DNA of 34,496 bases from Clostridiaceae bacterium AF10-41 (lineage in GTDB: Bacteria > Bacillota > Clostridia > Clostridiales > Clostridiaceae), in the NCBI GenBank assembly GCA_027686065.1, contig JAQCTH010000042.1, forward strand, positions 1 to 34,496, written 5' to 3'. Numbering within the stretch: the first letter of the stretch is position 1; the number at the start of each line of letters is the position of its first letter. Both the position numbers and the translations under genes were made by a program. Below the pieces are notes generated by a model, which saw only the letters and a program-made list of their open reading frames with translations, did no database searches and had not been told where the DNA came from. Of the stretch, positions 1-7,877 are shown one piece after another.

Positions 1-59
1 ATAAGTATTATAGTTGTAGTTAAAAGTACCATTGATATGGATAATAATATTTCTAACAA
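1..59 (-). CDS. 5' end of a probable membrane protein (cut by window edge)
   Basis: A TTG codon at 59-57 on the minus strand opens a frame running off the window edge: MLEILLSISMVLLTTTIIL, 19 visible residues, strongly hydrophobic like a signal anchor or first transmembrane segment. An AGGAG Shine-Dalgarno sequence (68-72) lies 8 nt upstream, the only reason to prefer this frame. An internal ATG (residue 10) has no such site. The gene would be read in the same direction as the threonine operon, beyond its terminator-like hairpin. No family can be named from so few residues. It could also be chance. Confidence 0.4.
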   Translation of the reverse strand, partial: MLEILLSISMVLLTTTIIL

Positions 60-204
60 AAGCTATTCTCCTATAAATCACTATATTATATTTTATATAT
101 TTTATTAATAAATAATTACATTTTATATTAAAATAAAACTTTAATTAAATTTATTTAGTAAACCTGCGTTGTAAAATAAGATTTCATTTTTATTTATGAT
201 TTTT

Positions 205-258
205 TATAAATAAAAATAAGGTTGCTATATATGTAATCTATACACACTTCAACAACCT
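205..258 (-). terminator. Possible terminator after the threonine operon
   Basis: On the minus strand, AGGTTG (258-253) pairs with CAACCT (224-219), and the second arm is followed by TATTTTTATTTAT. The loop of 28 nt is long, though a weak inner helix can form within it. It sits 50 bp past the stop codon of the last gene of the thr operon. The rest of 60-307 is AT-rich and I see no gene in it; it must hold the promoter of the partial gene at the window edge, but no clear -35/-10 pair was recognised. Confidence 0.4.
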
Positions 259-307
259 ATTTGCAAGATATCAAAACTTCTAAAAAGAAGCTTTAAACTT
301 ATTTAAT

Positions 308-745
308 TTATTCCATAGCTACAAACTCTACTTTCTCCACATCTTTTACTTTAGATAAATCTTCAAGCAAAGTTTTTAAATCTCCCTTAAGTGAAGAAGT
401 ATCAATTGTCAAACTTAAATTTGCTTTTTTATTCATGGGGATTCCTTGATTAATTGTTATTATACTTCCTCCTTCTTCTGAAATATAGTTCAGTATTCCT
501 GAAAGTACACCTTTATTATCATTTATCATCATATTAATAGTTACCTTCTGCCCCTGCTCAGTTTCTGATAAAGCAAAAACTGAATCCTTATATTTATAAT
601 AGACACTCCTACTTATATTAACAGTTTTAGCCGCTTCGGTAACATCTTTAACCTTACCTTCCTTTAGTAGCCTTTTAGCGTCTACTACTTTCTCATAAAC
701 TTCTGGTAAAACTCTTTTATCTACAACTAAAAAATTACCTTTCAT
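308..745 (-). CDS. HTH-ACT domain protein, PheB/UPF0735 family
   Basis: A 145-residue protein of the UPF0735 (PheB-like) family. Residues about 30-58 look like a helix-turn-helix (DVTEAAKTVNISRSVYYKY). The C-terminal half (about 68-145) is a single ACT domain, the fold that binds amino acids in feedback-regulated enzymes and regulators. The start is taken at ATG 745, because AAGGAGA (751-757) lies 5 nt upstream; a TTG 15 bases further out would fall inside that site. It overlaps the end of thrB by 11 bp and is the last gene of the thrC-thrB operon. Inference: an amino-acid-sensing regulator or regulatory subunit tied to threonine synthesis. The B. subtilis namesake sits with pheA and its biochemical role is not firmly known, so ligand and target are open. 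Confidence 0.85.
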   Translation of the reverse strand: MKGNFLVVDKRVLPEVYEKVVDAKRLLKEGKVKDVTEAAKTVNISRSVYYKYKDSVFALSETEQGQKVTINMMINDNKGVLSGILNYISEEGGSIITINQGIPMNKKANLSLTIDTSSLKGDLKTLLEDLSKVKDVEKVEFVAME

Positions 746-1640
746 TAGTATCTCCTTCAAAAGTCATAGCCCCATGATTATTAATACAAAGCTTTTTTAT
801 ATCCCAATGAATACTTTTGCTTTCTAAAATTTTTTTTATATTAAAAAATATTTTTTCATCATCTTTATTTACAATTGCCATAATCGTAGGCCCTGCTCCA
901 CTTAAAAAACATCCTAAAGCGCCTAGTTCTATGCACTTATTATAAACTAAATCATAATCTTTTATTAATGGACTTCTATATTTCTCATGAATTGAATCCT
1001 TACAACAATATTTCAGCAAATCATATCTTCCATTTGAAAAACTGGAAATCATTAAGGCTACCCTACTTATATTATATACAGCATCTTTAAATTCTACCTT
1101 AGATGGTAGAGCACTTCTAGATAATGCTGTAGAGAGTTCAAAGTTTGGAATTAAAGCAATAAAGTTAATTCCATTTTTTACGTCTATCTTATTATAAATA
1201 ACATTATCTTCTTCCATAACTGATACTACCATACCACCAAATAAAGCTGGTGCTATATTATCTGGATGACCTTCAATTTCAACTCCAATTCTAAAAAGTT
1301 CCTCTAAGCTCAACAAGTTATTCATAATATAGTTAGCACCTAAAAGCCCTGCAATTATACAACTAGAACTCGATCCTAATCCTCTTGATATAGGTATATC
1401 TTCTTTTATCAGCTTTATATTTAGCCCTTTAGGTTTAAAATTGTATTTTTCAAAACATATCTTCATGGATTTATAAACTATATTTTTTTCATTACAAAAT
1501 TCTTCTTTAAATCCATAAAATTTAATACCATTTTCACCTTCTGAAAATTCATACTCATTATACAAATCAAAAGCTATCCCTAAAGAATCAAAACCAGGTC
1601 CCATATTAGCTGACGTTGCCGGTACTTTAACTTTTATCAT
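735..1640 (-). CDS. thrB: Homoserine kinase
   Basis: A 301-residue GHMP-family kinase that phosphorylates L-homoserine to O-phosphohomoserine with ATP, the penultimate step to threonine. The family signatures are present: N-terminal VKVPATSANMGPGFDSLG, the ATP-binding loop PISRGLGSSSSCIIAG near residue 85, and the C-terminal glycine-rich GALGCFLSGAGPTIMAI. The length is normal for bacterial ThrB. The ATG at 1640 is preceded by AGGAGG with a spacer of about 5 nt. It overlaps the end of thrC by 14 bp and the following HTH-ACT gene by 11 bp, so all three are probably translated from one message. No homoserine dehydrogenase gene is present in the window, so the substrate must be made from a gene elsewhere. 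Confidence 0.96.
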   Translation of the reverse strand: MIKVKVPATSANMGPGFDSLGIAFDLYNEYEFSEGENGIKFYGFKEEFCNEKNIVYKSMKICFEKYNFKPKGLNIKLIKEDIPISRGLGSSSSCIIAGLLGANYIMNNLLSLEELFRIGVEIEGHPDNIAPALFGGMVVSVMEEDNVIYNKIDVKNGINFIALIPNFELSTALSRSALPSKVEFKDAVYNISRVALMISSFSNGRYDLLKYCCKDSIHEKYRSPLIKDYDLVYNKCIELGALGCFLSGAGPTIMAIVNKDDEKIFFNIKKILESKSIHWDIKKLCINNHGAMTFEGDTNER

Positions 1641-3099
1641 GTTTTCCTCCTAAAAAGTCTTTAAGAGCTTGTCTCATATCACCAAAATCACAGACAAAAT
1701 TATGAAGAACTTCTTTATTATCTAGTCCAATTAAATTATTAGGAACTTTTATTTTACAAAACTTATTCAAATTTTCTATTGCTTCAAAATCTCCATTTTC
1801 TTCATTATCTATTTCTAAAGCTTTTATTATACTTATTGGAAACTTATATGGACTTGCTGTTGATGCTATCAAATATTGAGTAGTGTCATTTGTGGCTTTA
1901 ATATACTTATCTAACACCACATATCCTACAGCAGTATGCGTATCCATTAAATAGCCCTCTTTGTTATATAAATCTTTTATTGCCTTATAAACTTCTTCTT
2001 TGTTAGCATTTTCTCCATAAAAGTCTTTTAAAAAACTTTTATACTTTTCATTAATATTATATACCCCATTAATGTTCAGTTCCTTCATTAAAGATTTTAT
2101 TTCATCAGAATTTCTACCGCTTGCTTCAAACAAAAGCCTTTCCAAATTTGATGAAACTAATATATCCATAGATGGAGATTCTGTTACTACAAGTTCTCTT
2201 CTTCTATCATATACTCCTTCTTTAAAGAAATCAGTTAAAATCTTATTTTCATTAGATGCACATATAAATTTTGCAATAGGAAGCCCCATTTCCTTTGCAT
2301 AATATGCAGCTAGTATGTTCCCAAAATTTCCAGTGGGAACTACAACATTTATTTTATCGCCCAATTCTATTTTTTGCTTATTTACTAATTTAAAGTATCC
2401 ATAAAAATAATATATTATTTGTGGAATTAATCTTCCAATATTAATTGAGTTTGCAGAAGATAATCTAAATCCATTAGATAATAATTCTTCTTTAAACCTA
2501 TTATCCCCAAATATTTCTTTTACGCCCCTTTGTGCTTCATCGAAATTACCCCTAATTCCAACTACATTTACATTTTCACCTTCCTGTGTTACCATTTGCA
2601 TTTCTTGTACCGCACTTACTTTATCTTTTGGATAGTACACCATAACTTTAAATCCTTCTACTCCACTAAAACCTTCTAATGCTGCTTTTCCAGTATCCCC
2701 AGAAGTAGCTGCTAAAATAACTATTTCTTCATTAATATTTTGCTTTTCTTTAGCAATTTTCATTATTTGTGGAAGAAATAATAGAGCTGCATCTTTAAAA
2801 GCTGATGTAGGTCCGTGATACAATTCTAAAAATCCATTTTTCTCTATTACTTTAAATCGATTTTTATATGCTTTATTAATGGCAATTTTAATTTCATCTT
2901 CAGTGAAATCTGTAAAAAATTCTTTAATAATTTCAAAAGAAACTTCTTCATAGCTAAGATTTTCTTTATCTTTTATTTTTTCATATAATCTTGGGAATTC
3001 TTCTGGAACATATAATCCGCCGTTCTTAGAAATTCCCCTTATAATGGCTTGCGAAGAAGATACATAATGCTCCTCTCCTCTGGTACTAATAAACCTCAT
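1627..3099 (-). CDS. thrC: Threonine synthase
   Basis: A 490-residue PLP-dependent enzyme that converts O-phosphohomoserine to L-threonine. The long form with N-terminal MRFISTRGEEHYVSSSQAI matches the ThrC class of about 490 residues, not the short class of about 350. The PLP-binding lysine is in GPTSAFKDAALL (about K102), and ATSGDTGKAALEGF is the phosphate-binding loop. The start is placed at ATG 3099: GGGGTGAT lies just upstream, and an ATT-GGGG frame extension beyond it would cover this site. It is the first gene of a thrC-thrB-HTH/ACT operon and overlaps thrB by 14 bp. An extended -10 promoter is seen 40 bp upstream. No T-box or other leader structure was recognised before it, so control may rest with the HTH-ACT protein (inference). 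Confidence 0.96.
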   Translation of the reverse strand: MRFISTRGEEHYVSSSQAIIRGISKNGGLYVPEEFPRLYEKIKDKENLSYEEVSFEIIKEFFTDFTEDEIKIAINKAYKNRFKVIEKNGFLELYHGPTSAFKDAALLFLPQIMKIAKEKQNINEEIVILAATSGDTGKAALEGFSGVEGFKVMVYYPKDKVSAVQEMQMVTQEGENVNVVGIRGNFDEAQRGVKEIFGDNRFKEELLSNGFRLSSANSINIGRLIPQIIYYFYGYFKLVNKQKIELGDKINVVVPTGNFGNILAAYYAKEMGLPIAKFICASNENKILTDFFKEGVYDRRRELVVTESPSMDILVSSNLERLLFEASGRNSDEIKSLMKELNINGVYNINEKYKSFLKDFYGENANKEEVYKAIKDLYNKEGYLMDTHTAVGYVVLDKYIKATNDTTQYLIASTASPYKFPISIIKALEIDNEENGDFEAIENLNKFCKIKVPNNLIGLDNKEVLHNFVCDFGDMRQALKDFLGGKHDKS

Positions 3100-3138
3100 A
3101 AAATCACCCCAAATCAAAGGTTATTATCCTTTATCCTT

Positions 3139-3167
3139 ATATTATCACGTCCTCTGTATAAACACAA
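3139..3167 (-). promoter_or_regulatory. Probable sigma-A promoter of thrC operon
   Basis: On the minus strand, TTGTGT (3167-3162) is followed after 17 nt by TAATAT (3144-3139), with TGA directly before it, giving an extended -10 (TGnTAATAT). Transcription would start near 3132 and leave a leader of only about 33 nt before the thrC ATG, too short for an attenuator. Confidence 0.5.
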
Positions 3168-3199
3168 GTGTTTTTGTTTTAAAAACACTTTTTTTCTTT
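3166..3199 (+). terminator. Intrinsic terminator facing the plus strand
   Basis: AAGTGTTTTT (3166-3175) and AAAAACACTT (3181-3190) form a perfect 10-bp stem around a 5-nt loop, followed by TTTTTTTCTTT on the plus strand. Read on the minus strand there is no T-tract after the stem. No plus-strand gene lies upstream, so it would stop antisense transcription leaving the thr operon region. Its left edge overlaps the -35 of the thrC promoter. Confidence 0.5.
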
Positions 3200-3203
3200 G
3201 TAT

Positions 3204-3248
3204 AAATAAAAATATAGAAGTTAAAATTTAACCCCTATATTTTTATTT
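3204..3248 (-). terminator. Terminator of the Ca2+-ATPase gene (bidirectional form)
   Basis: AAATAAAAATATAG (3204-3217) and CTATATTTTTATTT (3235-3248) are perfect 14-bp inverted repeats. The loop itself contains a nested palindrome, GTTAAA-A-TTTAAC (3220-3232). It lies 20 bp beyond the ATPase stop codon. Both arms are AT-rich, so the T-rich 3' arm works as its own T-tract in either direction. Confidence 0.6.
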
Positions 3249-3267
3249 GATATCTAATATATACTTA

Positions 3268-5817
3268 CTATTTTTTAGATTTTATAAATAGATATAAACT
3301 ATTTATCATGAAGATTATTCCTGAGTAAAATAAAACTATCCCCCATTGAAAAAGATTTATTGCTACAGTATTAAATACTCCTGATAAAAAAGGAATATAT
3401 AATATTGAACATACCATAATCATAGAAACTAGTACTGCTAAAACTAAATATGGATTAGTAAATACTTTAATTTCAAAAATAGAATGTCTTTCTGATCTAC
3501 ACTCAAAAACATGTAATAACTGAGACATAACTAGTGTTGTTAAAGCAAGAGTTCTACATGTAACTAAATCCATTCCATATAATCTTCCAGTCATAAATGA
3601 AAGCAAAGTACAAATTCCAATTAAACATCCTCTTACAACAATTTTTGACCATAGACCTCTTGCGAAAATACCTTCGCCCTTTTCTCTTGGTTGTTGCATC
3701 ATTATATCTTTATCTGCTGGATCTACTCCAAGAGCAATTGCTGGTAATCCATCAGTTGCTAAATTAACAAATAATATTTGTATTGGGGTAAGTGGATTAG
3801 GTAAATAAAATAATGATGCTAGAAACATAGTTAATACTTCTCCTAAGTTACAAGATAATAAGTATCTTATGAATTTTCTTATATTATCATATATAACTCT
3901 GCCTTCTTCTACCGCTGATACTATTGTTGCAAAATTGTCATCCATTAATACCATTGAGGCTGCTTCCTTTGTTACATCTGTTCCTGATATTCCCATAGCA
4001 ATCCCTATATCTGCTTCCTTTATTGCAGGAGCATCATTAACTCCATCTCCAGTCATTGCAACTATATTGTTTTGCTTCTTAAAAGCTTTAACTATTCTAA
4101 GCTTATGATGTGGAGATACTCTTGCAAATACCCTTACGCTTTTAACTTTCTTCATAAGATCTTCATCACTAATTATTTCAATTTCTTCTCCTGTCATGGC
4201 TTGGTCGTCTGTATTGCAAATATTAATTGATTTAGCTATTGCAAGTGCTGTATTTTTATGATCACCAGTTATCATCACAGGTTGAATTCCTGCAAGTTTA
4301 CATTTTAATACTGCATCTCTAACTTCAAGTCTTGGAGGATCAATACTTCCTGCGACTCCTAAAAAAATCATATTATTTTCTAAGGCTTCACTCTTTATCA
4401 AATTATTTTCTTTATAAGCTGCTGCTATGCATCTTAAAGCTCTATTAGACATTGCTTCTATATATGATGCAACTTGCCTTTTCTTTTGACTGGTTAAAGG
4501 CCTTATAGTTCCATTTTCAAGTATATGACTACACTTATCTATAACTCTTTCTGGAGCACCTTTCATGTAGCATACTTCTTTTGTTCCTTCTCTAACTATA
4601 ACACTCATCATTTTTCTTGAAGAATCAAAAGGGATATCATATACTCTTTTTGCATTAGATACAAATGATTTTAATAAGTTTACATCCTTAAAAAATGCTT
4701 TTATCAATGCAGTTTCAGTTGGATCTCCATGCAAAGCCTTATCTATGTTTTTAATATTAAAATCATAATTACAATCATTACAATAAACTAAAGCTTTCAT
4801 AATTGTTGAATGATTGGTCAATTGATCCTTATCTAAGTCATGTATCTTTCCATTAATATAAATTTCTTTTACTGTCATTTTATTCTGCGTTAATGTACCT
4901 GTCTTATCTGAACATATTACAGATGTACATCCTAAAGTTTCTACTGCTGGTAATTTCCTAACTAACGCATTTTTCTTTAACATTCTTGAAACACCTAATG
5001 CTAATGCTACTGTTACTATAGCTGCTAAACCTTCTGGTATTGCTGCAACTGCCAATGAAACACCTAATAAGAACATTTCTGTGATTTCATTACCCCTTAA
5101 TATTCCTAGCACTGTTACAACTGCACATATTATTAAACATAATGCTACTAGTATCTTACCTAGTGAGTCTAACCTCTCTCTTAATGGAGATTTATCTTCT
5201 TCAATGTTATCTAAAAGATTTGCTATTTTACCCATTTCTGTGTCCATTCCAATACTATCAATAAGTAAAATACCTCTACCCTTCAATACTGTAGTACCCA
5301 TAAATCCTTGGTTTTTTCCTTTTTTTGAATCCTTAGAAACTCCTACTGATTCTCCAGTTAAAAGTGACTCATCAATCATTATCCCTGAGCTTTCTATAAA
5401 TGTACCATCTGCTGGTATTCTATCTCCTGCCTCTAATATTATTAAGTCACCTATAGTAACTTCTATTGAGTTTATTACTTTCAAAACCCCATCTCTAATA
5501 ACTTTGCAAGTTGGTGCTGCTAATTCTTTTAATGCTTCTAGGGATTTTTCAGTTCTATATTCTTGTACAAATCCCATTATTGCATTTACAACCACTATTA
5601 TAAGTATTGTTATTGCATCTGCAGTATCTCCCATTAAACCTGAAATTACAGTTGCAGCTATTAATACCCAAACAATAAAGTCATTAAATTGAGCTAAAAA
5701 TATTAATATAGGTGATGATTTTTTCTTGTGGGATAACTCATTTAGTCCGTAAGTACTTTGTCTTTTTTCTGCTTCCTTTGTAGATAGACCCCTTGATATT
5801 TCTCTTTCTTGTATCAC
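3268..5817 (-). CDS. P-type Ca2+-transporting ATPase (type II, SERCA/PMR1-like)
   Basis: An 849-residue P-type ATPase of the plasma membrane. It carries an N-terminal cation-ATPase domain, the TGES actuator motif (about 154-157), the phosphorylation site CSDKTGTLT (D304) and the hinge TGDGVNDAPAIKEADIGIAMG. Residues matching the Ca2+ ligands of SERCA are visible: PEGL in M4 (E262), CNLGEV in M5 (matching N768 and E771) and NLATDG in M6 (matching N796, T799, D800). Both Ca2+ sites therefore look intact, whereas PMR1 types lack one. The family exports Ca2+ from the cytoplasm with ATP. Translation starts at GTG 5817, with AAGGAGG 7 nt upstream. It is a single-gene unit divergent from the pyrophosphatase; a TATAAT at 5853-5848 on the minus strand could be its -10, but no good -35 accompanies it. 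Confidence 0.93.
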   Translation of the reverse strand: MIQEREISRGLSTKEAEKRQSTYGLNELSHKKKSSPILIFLAQFNDFIVWVLIAATVISGLMGDTADAITILIIVVVNAIMGFVQEYRTEKSLEALKELAAPTCKVIRDGVLKVINSIEVTIGDLIILEAGDRIPADGTFIESSGIMIDESLLTGESVGVSKDSKKGKNQGFMGTTVLKGRGILLIDSIGMDTEMGKIANLLDNIEEDKSPLRERLDSLGKILVALCLIICAVVTVLGILRGNEITEMFLLGVSLAVAAIPEGLAAIVTVALALGVSRMLKKNALVRKLPAVETLGCTSVICSDKTGTLTQNKMTVKEIYINGKIHDLDKDQLTNHSTIMKALVYCNDCNYDFNIKNIDKALHGDPTETALIKAFFKDVNLLKSFVSNAKRVYDIPFDSSRKMMSVIVREGTKEVCYMKGAPERVIDKCSHILENGTIRPLTSQKKRQVASYIEAMSNRALRCIAAAYKENNLIKSEALENNMIFLGVAGSIDPPRLEVRDAVLKCKLAGIQPVMITGDHKNTALAIAKSINICNTDDQAMTGEEIEIISDEDLMKKVKSVRVFARVSPHHKLRIVKAFKKQNNIVAMTGDGVNDAPAIKEADIGIAMGISGTDVTKEAASMVLMDDNFATIVSAVEEGRVIYDNIRKFIRYLLSCNLGEVLTMFLASLFYLPNPLTPIQILFVNLATDGLPAIALGVDPADKDIMMQQPREKGEGIFARGLWSKIVVRGCLIGICTLLSFMTGRLYGMDLVTCRTLALTTLVMSQLLHVFECRSERHSIFEIKVFTNPYLVLAVLVSMIMVCSILYIPFLSGVFNTVAINLFQWGIVLFYSGIIFMINSLYLFIKSKK

Positions 5818-5888
5818 CGGTTGTCCTCCTTAAAATAGTTTCTATATATTATATTTAGTAAATTCTAAGATATGATTTTTTTTAATAA

Positions 5889-5917
5889 TTGATATGTTAA
5901 TTTTCTATTTATATAAT
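5889..5917 (+). promoter_or_regulatory. Upstream candidate sigma-A promoter of pyrophosphatase gene
   Basis: TTGATA (5889-5894), a 17-nt spacer and a perfect TATAAT (5912-5917). Transcription from here would give a leader of about 115 nt. No riboswitch fold was recognised in that leader. Confidence 0.45.
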
Positions 5918-5973
5918 ATATATGTAAATAAGAGTAATTCAACATATTTCTACACATACTTTATATAGATAGC

Positions 5974-6002
5974 TTTACAAATTCCCAATATAAATATAGA
6001 AT
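5974..6002 (+). promoter_or_regulatory. Proximal candidate sigma-A promoter of pyrophosphatase gene
   Basis: TTTACA (5974-5979), a 17-nt spacer and TAGAAT (5997-6002), each box one mismatch from consensus. It would start transcription about 30 nt before the TTG start codon, the usual leader length, so it is the more likely main promoter of the two. Confidence 0.5.
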
Positions 6003-6038
6003 ATGTATATATAAAATTTAACTAAGGAGGGTCTTAAT

Positions 6039-7679
6039 TTGAAAGACATAATTTACGTAACAGGACATAAGAATCCAGATTCAGATTCGATATGTGCAGC
6101 TTTTTCGTATGCTGAATTTAAAAATAAGACAGGCAATATACCTGCAGTACCTGTAAGACTTGGAAATGTGAATCAAGAAACTCAATATATTCTTGATTAT
6201 TTTGGAGTTGAAGCTCCTCAATTACTAAAAACTGTAAAACTAAAAGTAGAAGATTTAGAGTTTGATAGAATAACGCCTGTATCTCCTGATATATCTTTAA
6301 AAACAGCTTGGAATATAATGAGAAACAAAAATATTAAAACTTTACCAGTATCTGATGAAAATGATCATTTATTAGGAGTTTTGGCTATCTCTAATTTAAC
6401 TTCATGTTATATGGACATATGGGATAATAGAATTTTAGCAAAAAGTAATACTTCAATTGAAAATATTATAGATACACTATCTGCAAAGGAAATTTATGTA
6501 GATTCAAAAAGAAAAACTTTTCCTGGGAAAATAGCTGTAACTGCAATGAAACCTGAAAGTATGAAAGATTACATAGAAGCTGGGGATATAGCTATAGTTG
6601 GAGATAGAGAAGAGATTCAAAACGCATTACTTGATCTTAATATATCTCTTATGATAATTACTGGATCACATACTCCAAGTAGCAAAATATCAGAAAAAGC
6701 TAAAAAAGCTAATATAAGTGTTATAACTACTCCACATGATTCCTTTACTACATCACGACTTATAATTCAAAGTATTCCTGTTGGATATGTTATGATCAAA
6801 GATAAGTTAGTTACATTCTCAACTAATGATTTAGTTGAAGATGTTAAAAAGGTTATGATAGAAACTAGATATAGAAGTTATCCAGTTATTGCAGAAAACG
6901 GCAAAGTAATTGGCGCTGTATCAAGATATCACTTGATTTCTAACTATAAAAAGAAAATTATACAAGTTGACCATAATGAAAGAAGTCAATCAGTTGATGG
7001 TCTTGAAGATGCTGAAATCTTAGAAATTATAGATCATCACAGAGTTGCTGATATTCAAACTAGTGGACCTTTATATTTTAGAAGTGAGCCTATTGGAAGT
7101 ACTTCTACTATAGTAGGTAAATGCTTCTTTGAAAACGGAATACGACCTTCAAAACAAGCTGCTGGACTTCTATGTGGAGCTATTATTTCTGATACATTAC
7201 TATTTAGAAGCCCAACTTGTACCTCACAAGATAAAAATATTTGTCTAAGATTAGCTGAAATAGCTGGAATAGATGTTGAGAAATTTGCTAAAGAAATGTT
7301 TAAGGCTGGAACTTCATTAAAGGGAAAAACAGTAGAACAAATCTTTAATCAAGATTTCAAGCCATTTACTATGGAAGATACAAGGGTTGGTATAGCACAG
7401 GTAAATACTATGGATATTGAAGGATTTATGCCACTTAAAGAAGAAATGTTAACTTATATGAATACTAAAGCAAAAGAAGCAAAACTAGATACTGTACTTT
7501 TATTGCTTACAGATATTCTTAATGAAGGCTCTCAAATATTAGTTGCTGGTGATAGACCCGAAATAATTGAGAAAGCTTTCAATATTACATTAAAAGATAA
7601 TACAGCTTTCTTAGATAAAGTGCTTTCAAGAAAGAAGCAAGTCGTACCACCAATTACAGCTGCAGTAACAGCTAAATAA
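6039..7679 (+). CDS. ppaC: Mn-dependent family II inorganic pyrophosphatase with CBS and DRTGG domains
   Basis: A 546-residue cytoplasmic enzyme that hydrolyses pyrophosphate to phosphate, pulling biosynthetic reactions forward. The DHH catalytic domain is split: residues 1-65 carry GHKNPDSDS (H10, D14, D16 as metal ligands), and 305-430 carry DHNE (D311), IIDHH (332-334) and ISDTLLF (D385). The DHHA2 domain follows to the end, with the substrate-binding SRKKQ (530-534). Inserted between them are CBS1 (about 75-125), DRTGG (about 130-240) and CBS2 (about 247-302). In characterised clostridial relatives these domains bind adenine nucleotides (AMP and ADP inhibit; ATP and diadenosine polyphosphates activate). 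The start is TTG 6039, 8 nt after AAGGAGG. It is monocistronic, with two candidate promoters and a strong terminator. Confidence 0.95.
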   Translation: MKDIIYVTGHKNPDSDSICAAFSYAEFKNKTGNIPAVPVRLGNVNQETQYILDYFGVEAPQLLKTVKLKVEDLEFDRITPVSPDISLKTAWNIMRNKNIKTLPVSDENDHLLGVLAISNLTSCYMDIWDNRILAKSNTSIENIIDTLSAKEIYVDSKRKTFPGKIAVTAMKPESMKDYIEAGDIAIVGDREEIQNALLDLNISLMIITGSHTPSSKISEKAKKANISVITTPHDSFTTSRLIIQSIPVGYVMIKDKLVTFSTNDLVEDVKKVMIETRYRSYPVIAENGKVIGAVSRYHLISNYKKKIIQVDHNERSQSVDGLEDAEILEIIDHHRVADIQTSGPLYFRSEPIGSTSTIVGKCFFENGIRPSKQAAGLLCGAIISDTLLFRSPTCTSQDKNICLRLAEIAGIDVEKFAKEMFKAGTSLKGKTVEQIFNQDFKPFTMEDTRVGIAQVNTMDIEGFMPLKEEMLTYMNTKAKEAKLDTVLLLLTDILNEGSQILVAGDRPEIIEKAFNITLKDNTAFLDKVLSRKKQVVPPITAAVTAK

Positions 7680-7696
7680 TTTAGTAAACTAAATTA

Positions 7697-7871
7697 TAGT
7701 GAAAGAGTGAATAGTGAAAAAGCGAACAGTTATTGATAAAATTCTAATGAAATTTGTAAATAATAAAATAAAGGCTGAGATTTTCTCAGCCTTTATTTTA
7801 TTATTCAGCTATGCTGAATTATTTCCTCAATTCTTTCACTTTTCACTATTCCATTTTCACTATTTTGCTTC
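7697..7871. repeat. Inverted GTGAAAA-type repeat flanking the terminator; related to the 21.2-21.5 kb element
   Basis: Left arm 7697-7728 reads TAGTGAAAGAGTGAATAGTG onward. The right arm (7831-7871), read in reverse complement, carries GCAAAATAGTGAAAATGG then AATAGTGAAAAGTGAAAG. The two arms pair imperfectly over about 30 bp, outside the terminator hairpin. Between them is a 17-nt mini-hairpin, ATTCAGC-TAT-GCTGAAT (7803-7819). The reverse complement of the right arm aligns with 21219-21261 at roughly 36 of 41 positions by eye, so the two loci belong to one repeat family. Confidence 0.6.
7759..7805. terminator. Strong bidirectional terminator between ppaC and flgG
   Basis: A perfect 22-bp inverted repeat (7759-7780 and 7784-7805) around a TTT loop, with GC-rich core GGCTGAGA/TCTCAGCC and A-rich then T-rich flanks on either strand. 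It serves the plus-strand pyrophosphatase gene (80 bp past its stop) and the minus-strand flagellar operon (73 bp past the flgG stop). Confidence 0.85.
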
Positions 7872-7877
7872 CCATTC

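Noticed and set aside
745..760. Upstream TTG start for the HTH-ACT gene
   Set aside because: The codon lies within the AAGGAGA ribosome-binding site of the ATG at 745.
2072..2302. Plus-strand open frame within thrC
   Set aside because: It is antisense to a well-conserved enzyme, has no family likeness and no ribosome-binding site. The same holds for the other opposite-strand frames, for example at 3869-4108, 5081-5692, 13262-13468, 19679-20077, 28090-28383, 31106-31825 and 32833-33132.
3100..3267. T-box or other amino-acid riboswitch before thrC
   Set aside because: The inferred leader is about 33 nt and no T-box or specifier structure is visible. The hairpins here are terminators lying upstream of the promoter.
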